A stretch of DNA of 64,000 nucleotides from Streptomyces sp. SolWspMP-5a-2 (GTDB lineage: Bacteria; Actinomycetota; Actinomycetes; Streptomycetales; Streptomycetaceae): the NCBI RefSeq assembly GCF_900091845.1, contig NZ_FMCI01000157.1, positions 26,851 through 90,850 on the forward strand, read 5' to 3'. Of the stretch, positions 45,457 through 56,410 are shown piece by piece. The stretch's first letter is position 1; the number at the start of each line of letters is the position of its first letter. Position numbers and translations under genes: made by a program. The notes beneath the pieces were generated by a model, which was given only the letters and a program-made list of their open reading frames with translations, made no database searches and was not told the origin of the DNA.

Positions 45457-46725
45457 CTAACCGGTCGTGGCGCCGCGGCGGTTGGTCCGCCACAGCTGAT
45501 AGAGGTGTGCGGCGCCCGGCCCCACGAACCGCCCGAGCATGGTGAGGAACGGCAGCGGGTCGTCGCCCGCGAACCAGGCCAGCTCCGTGCCGCTGGCGCG
45601 GGCCGGCGCGTGCGGGGTGGTGTAGCCGCTGCGCCGGTAGGCGAGCAGCGCGGGCAGGTCGATGTTCTCCACGACGTACCGGTGCCCGGCCCGCTGCTCC
45701 CCCTCCGGGACCCGGCGCCCGGTCAGGTCGAGGTGCAGGGCGCGGACGACGTCCACCCCGGAGTCGCTCTCGAACAGCCGGAACTGCGCGCCCATGCGCG
45801 GGTTGAAGTCGAGGAGTTTGTAGCGGCCGTCGCGCCGGTCGAAGCGCAGGTCGAGGTCGATGACCCCGGTGAAGCCGATCTGTTTGACGAACCGGGCGGC
45901 GAGGTCGGCGAGTTCGGGGTTGTCGACGACGTAGGCGTGCGCCGTCATCCCGGCGTGCGGCGGCCAGGAGCGGACCTTCACGCCGGTGAACAGCGCGCGC
46001 GGGGTGGAGTCCCGGTCGACGTAGGCGTGCACGATCCAGTCCTCGGCCTCCTCGCGCGGCAGGTACTCCTGGAGGATCACGCCGGGCCGCTCGCCCCAGC
46101 CGCGGGCGAGGGCGAGCAGCCCCTCGGGGGTGGCGATGCGGGTGGTGCCGCGCACCGCGGGGCTGCTGCGCCGCACGAACGCCTCCCGGTTCTTGGCGAC
46201 CACCGGGAACCGCGCCTTCTCGGCGAAGGCGGCGATGTCGTCGTAGGAGCGCGGGAAGGCGGTCTCCGGGCTCGGGACGCCGTGCTCCTCGCAGAGTCCG
46301 TGCAGGCCCTGCTTGCTGGCCAGGCGGCGCGGCAGGCCGGGCTCGACGCGCGGGAAGAGGAAGGGTCCGGCGAGGGCGTCCTGGTGCTCGGCGATCAGGA
46401 CGGCGGCCTCCTCGTCGGTGGGCACCAGCACCGTCGGCCTGCCGATCCGGCGGCCGATCCGCAGCAGCCCCTCGACCAGGTGCCCGGGGTCCTCGCCGCC
46501 GGAGGTCGGCCAGACGAACGCCCGCCGCAGGTACCGGGAGGAGGCGGCGGGCGTGCAGCGGTCCTCGGTGATCGCGTACATCGGCACACCGAGCCGCCCG
46601 AGGCTGCGGATGGCGCCCACTCCGCCGTGGTGCAGCGGATAGCCGCCGAACTTGACGATCAGACCCGGGACCTCGCGGTCCGCCTCGAACGGCACACTGG
46701 TGCTCCTGGCCAAGGGTCCCCCCAC
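45457..46725 (-). CDS. ATP-grasp carboxylate ligase-like protein
   Basis: 422 residues. The N-terminal Rossmann-like part (FGGYPLHHGGVGAIRSLGRLG) is followed by the ATP-grasp fold: LASKQGLHGLCEEHGVPSPE, FPVVAKNREAF with the nucleotide Lys, VILQEYLPREEAEDWIVH, and the metal-binding end GVIDLDLRFDRR and LLDFNPRMGAQFRLFE. It should join a carboxylate to an amine or other nucleophile with ATP. Relatives are often called carboxylate-amine ligases or carbamoyl-phosphate synthase-like proteins, and the substrate cannot be inferred. GTG start is uncertain; a TTG 12 bp downstream is possible. Confidence 0.82.
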   Translation of the reverse strand: MGGPLARSTSVPFEADREVPGLIVKFGGYPLHHGGVGAIRSLGRLGVPMYAITEDRCTPAASSRYLRRAFVWPTSGGEDPGHLVEGLLRIGRRIGRPTVLVPTDEEAAVLIAEHQDALAGPFLFPRVEPGLPRRLASKQGLHGLCEEHGVPSPETAFPRSYDDIAAFAEKARFPVVAKNREAFVRRSSPAVRGTTRIATPEGLLALARGWGERPGVILQEYLPREEAEDWIVHAYVDRDSTPRALFTGVKVRSWPPHAGMTAHAYVVDNPELADLAARFVKQIGFTGVIDLDLRFDRRDGRYKLLDFNPRMGAQFRLFESDSGVDVVRALHLDLTGRRVPEGEQRAGHRYVVENIDLPALLAYRRSGYTTPHAPARASGTELAWFAGDDPLPFLTMLGRFVGPGAAHLYQLWRTNRRGATTG

Positions 46726-46918
46726 GCGTTCCCCCTACGGACCGGACCCACCCCGTCCGTGTCCCCGAAGGACGCTAAGCCGGAATTGCGACCTCCGACA
46801 AGGCCAATTCGGACATTGCAAACTCTTTAGACACTGCCCAGGAGCGGCGACTCACCCGTAACGTGTGGCCAGGCCACTTGTCAGCACCCGACACATGGTG
46901 AGAGCGAGGCAGTACCCG

Positions 46919-48130
46919 ATGCCCCCCTTCGACGTATCCGAGGGCGACCCCTTCGGCCCGCACAACCTCCCCTACGGCGTCTTCTCCCCGGCCGGTCCGG
47001 CCGAGCGGACCGTCGGCGTCCGTCTCGGCGACCACGTCCTGGACGCGGGCGCGGCGGCCCGCGCCCTCGGCTCGCCGTACGCCGCACTGCTGGCGCGGCC
47101 GTCGCTCAACCCCCTGCTCGCGGCGGGGCGCACCGCCTGGTCGGACGTGCGGCGCGCGCTGACCGCGTGGGTGACGGTCCCCTCCCACCGGGAGGCGATC
47201 GCCGGATTCCTGCACCCGCTGGCGTCGGTGACGCTGCATCTGCCGTTCGAGGTCGCGGACTACGTGGACTTCTACTCCTCCGAGCACCACGCGCGGAACG
47301 TCGGCCAGATCTTCCGCCCCGCCGCCGAGGACTCGCTCACCCCCAACTGGAAGCACCTGCCGATCGGTTACCACGGCCGCTCCGGCACCGTCGTCGTCTC
47401 CGGCACCGACGTCGTGCGCCCGGCGGGCCAGCGCAAGGCACCCGCGGACCCGGCGCCCGTCTTCGGCCCGTCGGTCCGCCTCGACATCGAGGCCGAGGTC
47501 GGCTTCGTGGTCGGCAGGCCGTCGCCCATGGGCGCGCCGGTGGCGCTCGGCGACTTCCGCGACCACGTGTTCGGGCTCTGCCTGCTCAACGACTGGTCCG
47601 CGCGCGACATCCAGGCGTGGGAGTACGTCCCGCTCGGCCCGTTCCTCGGCAAGTCCTTCGCCACCTCGGTGTCGGCGTGGATCACCCCGCTCGACGCCCT
47701 GGAGGACGCCCGCACCGCGCCCCCGGCCCGCACCCACCCGCTCCTGCCCTACCTGGACGACGGCGCGGACGAGCCCGGCGGCTACGACCTGCGGATCTCC
47801 GTCGCCGTCAACGGACACGTCGTCTCCGAGCCGCCGTTCTCCACCATGTACTGGACGGCCGCGCAGCAGCTCGCCCAGATGACCGTCAACGGCGCCTCGC
47901 TGCGCACCGGGGACCTGTACGGCTCGGGCACGGTCAGCGGACCCGCCCCGAAGCAGCGCGGTTCGCTCCTCGAACTGACCTGGAACGGCCGCGACCCGCT
48001 CGAACTCCCGGACGGCAAGCGGACGTTCCTGGAGGACGGCGACGAGGTGACCCTGACCGCCTGGGCACCGGGCCCGGCCGGGACGCGGGTGGGCCTCGGC
48101 GAGGTCACCGGCCGGATCGTGGCCGCCTGA
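46919..48130 (+). CDS. fahA: Fumarylacetoacetase
   Basis: 403 residues, the usual full length. It has the N-terminal SH3-like domain (FGPHNLPYGVF) and the FAH catalytic domain with metal ligands in DYVDFYSSEHHARNVG, EAEVGFVVGRP and GLCLLNDWSARDIQAWEYVPLGPFLGKSF. It cleaves fumarylacetoacetate to fumarate and acetoacetate, the last step of tyrosine/homogentisate catabolism. No other gene of that pathway lies nearby. ATG 46919 gives the conserved PPFDVSEGDPFG start. Confidence 0.95.
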   Translation: MPPFDVSEGDPFGPHNLPYGVFSPAGPAERTVGVRLGDHVLDAGAAARALGSPYAALLARPSLNPLLAAGRTAWSDVRRALTAWVTVPSHREAIAGFLHPLASVTLHLPFEVADYVDFYSSEHHARNVGQIFRPAAEDSLTPNWKHLPIGYHGRSGTVVVSGTDVVRPAGQRKAPADPAPVFGPSVRLDIEAEVGFVVGRPSPMGAPVALGDFRDHVFGLCLLNDWSARDIQAWEYVPLGPFLGKSFATSVSAWITPLDALEDARTAPPARTHPLLPYLDDGADEPGGYDLRISVAVNGHVVSEPPFSTMYWTAAQQLAQMTVNGASLRTGDLYGSGTVSGPAPKQRGSLLELTWNGRDPLELPDGKRTFLEDGDEVTLTAWAPGPAGTRVGLGEVTGRIVAA

Positions 48131-48352
48131 CCCGCCGGTGGGCGCCGGACCGCCCGCTTCCGGGCCGGCGGTGACGGCGGGAGCGCCCGCGCCGGGACGG
48201 GCGGGAGTGTCCGCACGTCGCGTAGTCGGGCTCGTTCATGTCCTGACGTACGGGCCCGGCGCCGTCATACTGGCGGCGGACGGACCGCGCGCCGCGCCCC
48301 CGTCGCCCCGCCCCACCGTGCGTTCCTGCGAGCCGGATCCGGAGCCCGTGGC

Positions 48353-49294
48353 ATGACCGTCTGCCTGCTGCTGCTGAGCGCCGTCGCGCTGACGGCGGCC
48401 GTGCCGGTGCCGCGCGCCCTGGTGCGCTCCGGGTGGCCCGACCGGGAGCCGGTGGTCGCGCTGTGGGTGTGGCAGTGCCTGGTGGCCACCGTCCTGCTGT
48501 GCTGTCTGACGGCGCTGGTGCTGGGCACGGCGGCCGTCTTCCACACCGTCCGCGACCATGTCTTCGCCCCCGCTCCCCCGGCCGTGACCGCCGCCTACGA
48601 GCTGTCGGCCGCGCCCGCCTGGGCCGTCGCCCTCACCCTGTCGCTGGCCTGCGGCGCGGCCTGGACGGCGGCGGTGCTCGCCCGCGAACTGGTCGAGGCG
48701 CGGCGGTGGCGCGGCCGGGCCCGCGCCCATCTGCGCGAGCGGGCACCGGAGTTGCCCGCCGGGCTCGACGCCACGGCCCGCGGCCCGCTGCTGGTCCTGG
48801 AGGACGAGTACCCGGACGCCTGGTGGCTGCCGGGGCACCCGCCGCAGCTCGTGGTGACGACGGGCGCGCTGCACCGGCTCACCGACCACCAGCTCGACGC
48901 CGTCCTCGCCCATGAGCGGGACCACGCGCGGGCGCACCACGACTGGCTGCTGCATCTGTCGGCCGCGCTCGCCGACGGCTTCCCGCGGGTGCCGGTGTTC
49001 GCCCACTTCGGCGCCCAGACCCACCGGCTGGTGGAGCTGGCCGCCGACGACACGGCGTCGCGCCGGTGCGGCCACCGGACCACCGCGCTGGCCCTGATCG
49101 AGCTGAACATGCACCGCGGGGTGCTCTCCTGCGCCTCCAGCCACCGGCTGCTCGGCGAGCGGGTCGAGCGGCTGCTGCAACCGCCGCCGCGGCTGGGCCG
49201 CCGGCACCGCGCCCTGACGACGACGGCGGCGGCGCTCGTCCCGCTGCTGCCGCTGCTGATCGTTTTCGGGCCGGGGCTCTCGGCACTGGCGTGA
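48353..49294 (+). CDS. M56-family (BlaR1-type) membrane metalloprotease
   Basis: 313 residues with hydrophobic helices near 1-18, 35-65, 85-115 and the C terminus. The zinc site is HERDH in AVLAHERDHARAHHDW, with RLVELAADDTASRR supplying the third ligand. The extracellular sensor domain of BlaR1 is missing, as in most actinobacterial M56 proteins. These usually pair with a BlaI-type repressor; none is visible within 2 kb on either side. The gene ends 80 bp before the convergent nuclease gene. Confidence 0.88.
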   Translation: MTVCLLLLSAVALTAAVPVPRALVRSGWPDREPVVALWVWQCLVATVLLCCLTALVLGTAAVFHTVRDHVFAPAPPAVTAAYELSAAPAWAVALTLSLACGAAWTAAVLARELVEARRWRGRARAHLRERAPELPAGLDATARGPLLVLEDEYPDAWWLPGHPPQLVVTTGALHRLTDHQLDAVLAHERDHARAHHDWLLHLSAALADGFPRVPVFAHFGAQTHRLVELAADDTASRRCGHRTTALALIELNMHRGVLSCASSHRLLGERVERLLQPPPRLGRRHRALTTTAAALVPLLPLLIVFGPGLSALA

Positions 49295-49324
49295 GCCCCC
49301 GGCGCCCCGGCGGCCGCGGACACA

Positions 49325-49368
49325 CGCGAGGGCGTGCGCGCACCCCGGGGTGCGCGCACGCCCTCGCG
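49325..49368. terminator. 44-bp perfect palindrome, bidirectional terminator
   Basis: CGCGAGGGCGTGCGCGCACC at 49325-49344 starts a 22-bp arm repeated exactly in reverse to 49368 with no spacer. It lies between the convergent M56 and nuclease genes. Confidence 0.8.
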
Positions 49369-49374
49369 CCGTGC

Positions 49375-51813
49375 CTACTTGATGCGGACGACCTGCGGGT
49401 CGTGGTCGCTCGCCTGGTCGGCGAACTCCGCGTTGATGTGCACGATCTCGTAGCCGGGCTTCTTGACCGCCGGGCTGACGAGGATGTGGTCCAGCGTCTG
49501 CGAGTTGCCGTCGTAGACGTAGCTGTAGCGCTGGTTCACCGGCAGCGTGTTGATCAGGTCGGTGAGGACACCGCCCTTGGTCAGCTTGGCCAGCGGCTTG
49601 GAGAACTGGTAGTCGTTCAGGTCACCGAGGACGACGACCTTGGCCTTCTTGTCCTTGGAGACCAGGTCGGAGACGAAGTCGTTGACCTCCTTGGCCTGCG
49701 CCAGGCGCTGGGTCTCCGAGTTGAGGGCCGGCGGCTGGTAGACGCCGTGGCCGGGCTGGTCGCCGCCCTTGGAGTTGAAGTGGTTGCCGACGACGAAGAT
49801 CCGCTGGCCGCGGAAGTCGAACTCGCCGACCAGCGGCTTGCGGCTGCTCTTCCACGCGTCGGAGGTCGGGTTGATCCGGCCGGGCGAGGCGGACAGCGAC
49901 ACGTACTGGTTCTTGGCGCCCGACGTGACGACCTTGACCGCCGTGGTGGCGTCGCCGCCCGGCCGGTCGATGAAGCTCACGCGCCGGGGGTTGAAGAGGA
50001 AGACGTTGCGGATGTTGCCGCCGGGCTCACCGCCGTCGGCCTTGTCCTGCGGGTCGATGGAGCGGTACTCGTACGACGGGCCGCCCTTCGCCTTGATCGC
50101 GGCGATGAACTTGGCGAGGGTCTGGTCGGCCGCGACCGTGCCGTCGTCCTTGCTGCCGTTGTTGTCCTGGATCTCCTCCAGGCTCACCACGTCGGGGGAG
50201 GCGAGGTTGGTGACGATGCCGTCGGCGAGGCGGTCGAACTTCGCCTGCGCGTTGGTCGGCGCGAGGTTCTCGACGTTGTACGTGGCGACCGACAGCTCGT
50301 CGTCGGCGCCCTTCTTCGCCACCTGCGGGGTGAGTCCGCCGGACTTCACCTTGCCCAGGGTGGTCGTCTGGAGCGTGTAGCCGCCGTAGTTGGAGTAGTC
50401 CAGGACGCCGGTGCTGGTGCCGGTGAGGGTGTCGCCCACGTTGGCCGTGATGACGTCGCCGGTCAGCGAGACGAGCTTCATCCGGCCCGAGTTGGGGTCG
50501 TCGTAGCCGGTGTAGACGGTGCCGCCGCGCGGGGTCGGGTTCTGCTTGGGCTTGGTGGTGACCCAGGTCTCGCCGTAGGAGTTGGACGCGCCCACCACCC
50601 GGCTCTCGCCGATCTGGAGCAGCATGCCCTCGCGCGAGGCGAACCAGTCGAGGGTGAACTTGTCCGGCTTGAGGGCCAGCGGCTCGATGTTGAGCCCCTT
50701 CACCTTCGGCGCGTAGGTCTCGGGCAGCGTGCCCGCGTTGACGACCTCGGCCGCCGGGAGCGCGTTGCCGGAGGAGAGCACCGCGGTCGTCGGACCGGAC
50801 AGCTCGGTGATCGACTGGGCGCCCGAGCTCTGACCGCCCGGGTAGTACTGCACGACCTTGGCCGAGACCACGACCGAGTCGCCGACCTTGACCTGCGGGG
50901 TCGTCGAACCGGTGAAGACGAACACGGCCTCGCTGGTGGCCGCGTTCTTGTCCGGCTTGGTGTCCTGGATCCAGAAACCGCGCGAGGTGCCCGTGGAGCG
51001 GACGGCGGTGACGACACCGGGGACGTTGGTGACGCTCTGGCCGACGTACGGCGAGAGACGGCTGCTGCCCTGGATGTCGTGGATGCGCAGCGGGCCGGGG
51101 GTGGTGTCGGTGGGCGTCGGCGTCGGGGACGGCTCGCCGGGGGTGCCGCCGCCCGCTCCGGCGCTGTTGCGCGGGGTGGGCGTGGCGCCGCTCAGGTCGA
51201 CGGAGTTGTTGTCGGTGTCCTTGAGCGCGGCGTCCCGGGTGACCGAGTGGGTGTTGTCGGCGCCGGTGGCGGGCGAGGTCTCCCGGACGGCGGCGGTGCC
51301 GAAGCCCACCAGGTCCTTGATCTTCTCGTCGGCCGCGCAGTCGTCGGCGGTCAGGCAGGTCAGCGCGGTGGTCGAGTGGACCAGCGCGACGGTGCCGCTG
51401 CTCGCCGAGAGTGCGAGGGTGCCGGTGGCGTCCGGGGTGGGCAGCGGGGTGTCGCCGCCCGAGCCCTTGGCCTCCTCGATGAGGTAGCTGCCACCGGCCG
51501 GGACCGAGCCGCTCAGCGGCGTGACCGACCACTTGGTGGTGGCGGTCGGCGACCCGCTCAGGTACTGGACGGACCAGCCCGACAGGTCGAAGGCGCCGGT
51601 GCCCGCGTTGCCCAGCTCGATGAAGTCGTTGGTGTAGGTGGCCCCGGAGTTGCCTCCGCCACCGTAGACCTCGGCGATCACCGCGTCCGCGGACGGCGTC
51701 GCCTGCGCGGTGAAGGGGAGCGCGATGAGGGATCCGGCGAGACCGATGGGGAGGGTGACGGCGACGATCCGCGCGCGTCTGCCGCGCAGGGACGGGGGTA
51801 TGGAAGGGGACAC
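49375..51813 (-). CDS. Large secreted endonuclease/exonuclease/phosphatase with lamin-tail domain
   Basis: 812 residues. The signal peptide (SPSIPPSLRGRRARIVAVTL, then a hydrophobic run ending near AQATPS) is followed by a lamin-tail domain (about 45-180: IAEVYGGGGNSGATYTNDFIELGN, WSVQYLSG). A Pro/Thr linker (GEPSPTPTPTDTTPG) leads to an OB-fold region (DIQGSSRLSPYVGQSV) and the EEP nuclease domain from about 490 (SVATYNVENL, DVVSLEEIQDN, VVGNHFNSKGGD, VVVLGDLNDYQFS, TLDHILVSP, ASDHDPQV). All DNase I-type catalytic residues are visible. It resembles ExeM/NucH extracellular nucleases that degrade DNA outside the cell. GTG 51813 has GGAGAGAG upstream. Confidence 0.9.
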   Translation of the reverse strand: MSPSIPPSLRGRRARIVAVTLPIGLAGSLIALPFTAQATPSADAVIAEVYGGGGNSGATYTNDFIELGNAGTGAFDLSGWSVQYLSGSPTATTKWSVTPLSGSVPAGGSYLIEEAKGSGGDTPLPTPDATGTLALSASSGTVALVHSTTALTCLTADDCAADEKIKDLVGFGTAAVRETSPATGADNTHSVTRDAALKDTDNNSVDLSGATPTPRNSAGAGGGTPGEPSPTPTPTDTTPGPLRIHDIQGSSRLSPYVGQSVTNVPGVVTAVRSTGTSRGFWIQDTKPDKNAATSEAVFVFTGSTTPQVKVGDSVVVSAKVVQYYPGGQSSGAQSITELSGPTTAVLSSGNALPAAEVVNAGTLPETYAPKVKGLNIEPLALKPDKFTLDWFASREGMLLQIGESRVVGASNSYGETWVTTKPKQNPTPRGGTVYTGYDDPNSGRMKLVSLTGDVITANVGDTLTGTSTGVLDYSNYGGYTLQTTTLGKVKSGGLTPQVAKKGADDELSVATYNVENLAPTNAQAKFDRLADGIVTNLASPDVVSLEEIQDNNGSKDDGTVAADQTLAKFIAAIKAKGGPSYEYRSIDPQDKADGGEPGGNIRNVFLFNPRRVSFIDRPGGDATTAVKVVTSGAKNQYVSLSASPGRINPTSDAWKSSRKPLVGEFDFRGQRIFVVGNHFNSKGGDQPGHGVYQPPALNSETQRLAQAKEVNDFVSDLVSKDKKAKVVVLGDLNDYQFSKPLAKLTKGGVLTDLINTLPVNQRYSYVYDGNSQTLDHILVSPAVKKPGYEIVHINAEFADQASDHDPQVVRIK

Positions 51814-52160
51814 GGTTGCTCTCTCCGTTGCGTGTGATGCCGCTTGTGCCGCTTGCCCGGCCGGTGGCCCTCCCGCTCGTTCGGGCACGCTGGGTTCGGG
51901 ACAGACGGTGCGGGAAGCCTCAAAGTCGGCTCAAGATACGCGCGTAGATATGGCCGCAACAAGAGGGCGGGCACCGCAAAGGGGCTATGTTTCCCGGCTG
52001 TTCGCCGGATTTAACCTGGTTGTCGGCCACACGGCAGGAAGGCACCCGTCCGAACCCCGCGGTGAACGAACATGAATGCAGGGGGGCGAGACGGTGCGCG
52101 ACGTTGACGGGGACGGCGGGACGGGGCACTTGGCCGCGCACCCGCGCCGGCGCCCGCGCC
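51814..52160 (-). promoter_or_regulatory. Nuclease upstream region
   Basis: A less GC-rich stretch holds TTGTTG and TATCTT separated by 18 bp on the minus strand (about 51933-51962), a plausible promoter for the nuclease. A PHO-box-like GTTCACCGCGG lies at 52057-52067 (minus strand). No gene is seen. Confidence 0.35.
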
Positions 52161-52395
52161 GATGGACACGGGGACTCGACTCCCGTCCGTCCGCCGACGC
52201 GGGTGGGCACAGGGGGGCGTCGACTCGCGTCCGCCCGCCCTCACCGGTGGACACGGGGGGCAACTTCCGTCCGCCCTCACCGGTGGACACGGGGGCTCAA
52301 CTCCCGTCCGTCCAGCAGCGCGGGTGGGCACAGGGGTTCAACTCCCGTGCGCCAGCGCCGGTGGGCACAGGGGACTCAACTCCCGTCCCCCCAGC
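52161..52395. repeat. Six imperfect 36-44 bp tandem repeats between nuclease and recQ
   Basis: GGACACGGGG or GGGCACAGGG cores recur at 52164, 52205, 52249, 52285, 52326 and 52363, each followed by a variant of TCAACTCCCGTCC. Spacing is 36-44 bp. The array is not CRISPR-like because repeats are contiguous and imperfect. It overlaps only the out-of-frame end of the recQ region. Confidence 0.7.
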
Positions 52396-52451
52396 GGGCC
52401 AAGGCGCTCCCCCGCCCCGTCCCGTCCCGCCCCGCCCGCCTCGTCCTCCGT

Positions 52452-54581
<2,130 letters not shown>

Positions 54582-54701
54582 CGCGCTGGTCGCACCCCTC
54601 GTTCCGGCCCCGTACGTCGTCCCTCGACCACTGCCTCCACGATAGGGGCCCGCACCGACACTCCCCCGGGTTATCCACAGGCCGGACCCGGACGACGTGC
54701 G

Positions 54702-54736
54702 CGGGCCCCGGCTCCCACCAGGGGAACCGGGGCCCG
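54702..54736 (-). terminator. Terminator of the main nuo operon
   Basis: CGGGCCCCGG (54702-54711) pairs with CCGGGGCCCG (54727-54736) across a 15-nt loop, 25 bp past the nuoN stop. Confidence 0.7.
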
Positions 54737-54760
54737 TGTCGCGCGGGTGGAGCCGCCGGG

Positions 54761-56410
54761 TCAGCGCACGAAGATCCCCGCCTGGTTGGCCAGGTTCAGG
54801 AAGTACTGCGGCGCGACACCGAGGACCAGCGTCACCGCCACGCCGACCCCGATCGCCGTGGACGTCAGCAGCGAGGGCACGGCGACCGTCGGGCCGTCCT
54901 GCCTCGGCTCGCTGAAGAACATCAGCACGATCACCCGGATGTAGAAGAAGGCGGCGATCGCGGAGGAGATCACACCGACCACGACCAGCGGGGCCGCCCC
55001 GCCCTCGGCCGCCGCCTTGAACACCGCGAACTTCCCGGCGAAGCCGGAGGTCAGCGGGATACCGGCGAAGGCGAGCAGGAACACCGCGAAGACCGCCGCC
55101 ACCAGGGGCGACCTGCGGCCGAGCCCCGCCCACTTGGACAGGTGGGTGGCCTCGCCGCCCGCGTCGCGCACCAGCGTGACCACGGCGAAGGCGCCGATCG
55201 TCACGAAGGAGTACGCGGCCAGGTAGAAGAGGACCGAGGAGACGCCGTCCGGGGTGGTCGCGATGACGCCCGCGAGGATGAAGCCCGCGTGCGCGATCGA
55301 GGAGTACGCCAGCAGCCGCTTGACGTCGGTCTGGGTGATCGCGACGATCGCGCCGCCCAGCATCGTGATGATCGCGACGGCCCACATGACCGGCCGCCAG
55401 TCCCAGCGCAGCCCCGGCAGCACGACGTACAGCAGACGCAGCAGCGCGCCGAACGCGGCCACCTTCGTCGCCGCCGCCATGAAGCCGGTCAGCGGGGTCG
55501 GGGCGCCCTGGTAGACGTCGGGCGTCCACATGTGGAACGGCACCGCGCCGACCTTGAACAGCAGCCCCATGACGATCATCGCGGCGCCGATCAGGAGCAG
55601 CGCGTCGTTGCCCATGGTGTCGACCAGCGCCGGGTTGACGGTGGTGACGGTGCCGTCGACGACCCGCGCGATCGTCGCGTACGAGACGGAGCCCGCGTAC
55701 CCGTAGAGCAGGGCGATGCCGAACAGGGTGAACGCCGAGGCGAACGCGCCGAGCAGGAAGTACTTGACGGCCGCCTCCTGGGACAGGAGCCGCTTGCGGC
55801 GGGCCAGGGCGCACATCAGGTACAGCGGCAGCGAGAAGACCTCCAGCGCGATGAACAGCGTCAGCAGGTCGTTCGCCGCGGGGAAGACCAGCATGCCGGC
55901 GACCGCGAAGAGCAGCAGCGGGAACACCTCGGTGGTGGTGAACCCGGCGCGGACGGCGGCCTTCTCGCTGTCGCTGCCGGGCACGGCGGCGGCCTGGGCG
56001 ACGAAGGAGTCGGTGCGGTGGCCGTGCGGGTCGGGGTCGAGGCGCCGTTCGGCGAAGGTGAACAGGGCGACGAGCCCGGCCAGCAGGATGGTGCCCTGGA
56101 GGAACAGGGCGGGTCCGTCGACCGCGAGGGCGCCCATGGCGGCGATGTGCGCCTTGGTGGTGCCGTAGCCGTCGGCCGCCAGGGCGACGATCGCGGCGAA
56201 CGCGGCGCACAGCGCGACCGCGGAGAGGAGCAGTTGGGCGTGGTAGCGGACCCTGCGCGGGGCGAACGCCTCGACCAGGATGCCGACCAGGGCCGCGCCC
56301 AGGACGATCAGGATGGGCGAGAGCTGCCCGTATTCGATCTTCGGCGCCTCGATCTTGGAGATCGGGTCGGCCGCGGTTGTCCACAGGCTGTGGACGGCTG
56401 ATGCGCTCAC
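54761..56410 (-). CDS. nuoN: Complex I membrane subunit NuoN
   Basis: 549 residues, antiporter-like subunit at the distal end of the main operon. It has [18 protein letters not shown] (helix-5 Glu), [37 protein letters not shown] (TM7 Lys), [13 protein letters not shown] and [14 protein letters not shown] polar insert of about 35 residues ([13 protein letters not shown], then [12 protein letters not shown]) separates early helices, as in other actinobacterial NuoN. GTG start shares GTGA with nuoM. Confidence 0.94.
   Translation of the reverse strand: MSASAVHSLWTTAADPISKIEAPKIEYGQLSPILIVLGAALVGILVEAFAPRRVRYHAQLLLSAVALCAAFAAIVALAADGYGTTKAHIAAMGALAVDGPALFLQGTILLAGLVALFTFAERRLDPDPHGHRTDSFVAQAAAVPGSDSEKAAVRAGFTTTEVFPLLLFAVAGMLVFPAANDLLTLFIALEVFSLPLYLMCALARRKRLLSQEAAVKYFLLGAFASAFTLFGIALLYGYAGSVSYATIARVVDGTVTTVNPALVDTMGNDALLLIGAAMIVMGLLFKVGAVPFHMWTPDVYQGAPTPLTGFMAAATKVAAFGALLRLLYVVLPGLRWDWRPVMWAVAIITMLGGAIVAITQTDVKRLLAYSSIAHAGFILAGVIATTPDGVSSVLFYLAAYSFVTIGAFAVVTLVRDAGGEATHLSKWAGLGRRSPLVAAVFAVFLLAFAGIPLTSGFAGKFAVFKAAAEGGAAPLVVVGVISSAIAAFFYIRVIVLMFFSEPRQDGPTVAVPSLLTSTAIGVGVAVTLVLGVAPQYFLNLANQAGIFVR

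Noticed and set aside
48353..49294. BlaI-BlaR1 beta-lactam sensing pair
   Set aside because: No penicillin-binding sensor domain in the protease and no BlaI-like regulator nearby.
52161..52395. Possible CRISPR array
   Set aside because: Units are imperfect and contiguous with uneven length; no conserved repeat and unique spacer alternation.
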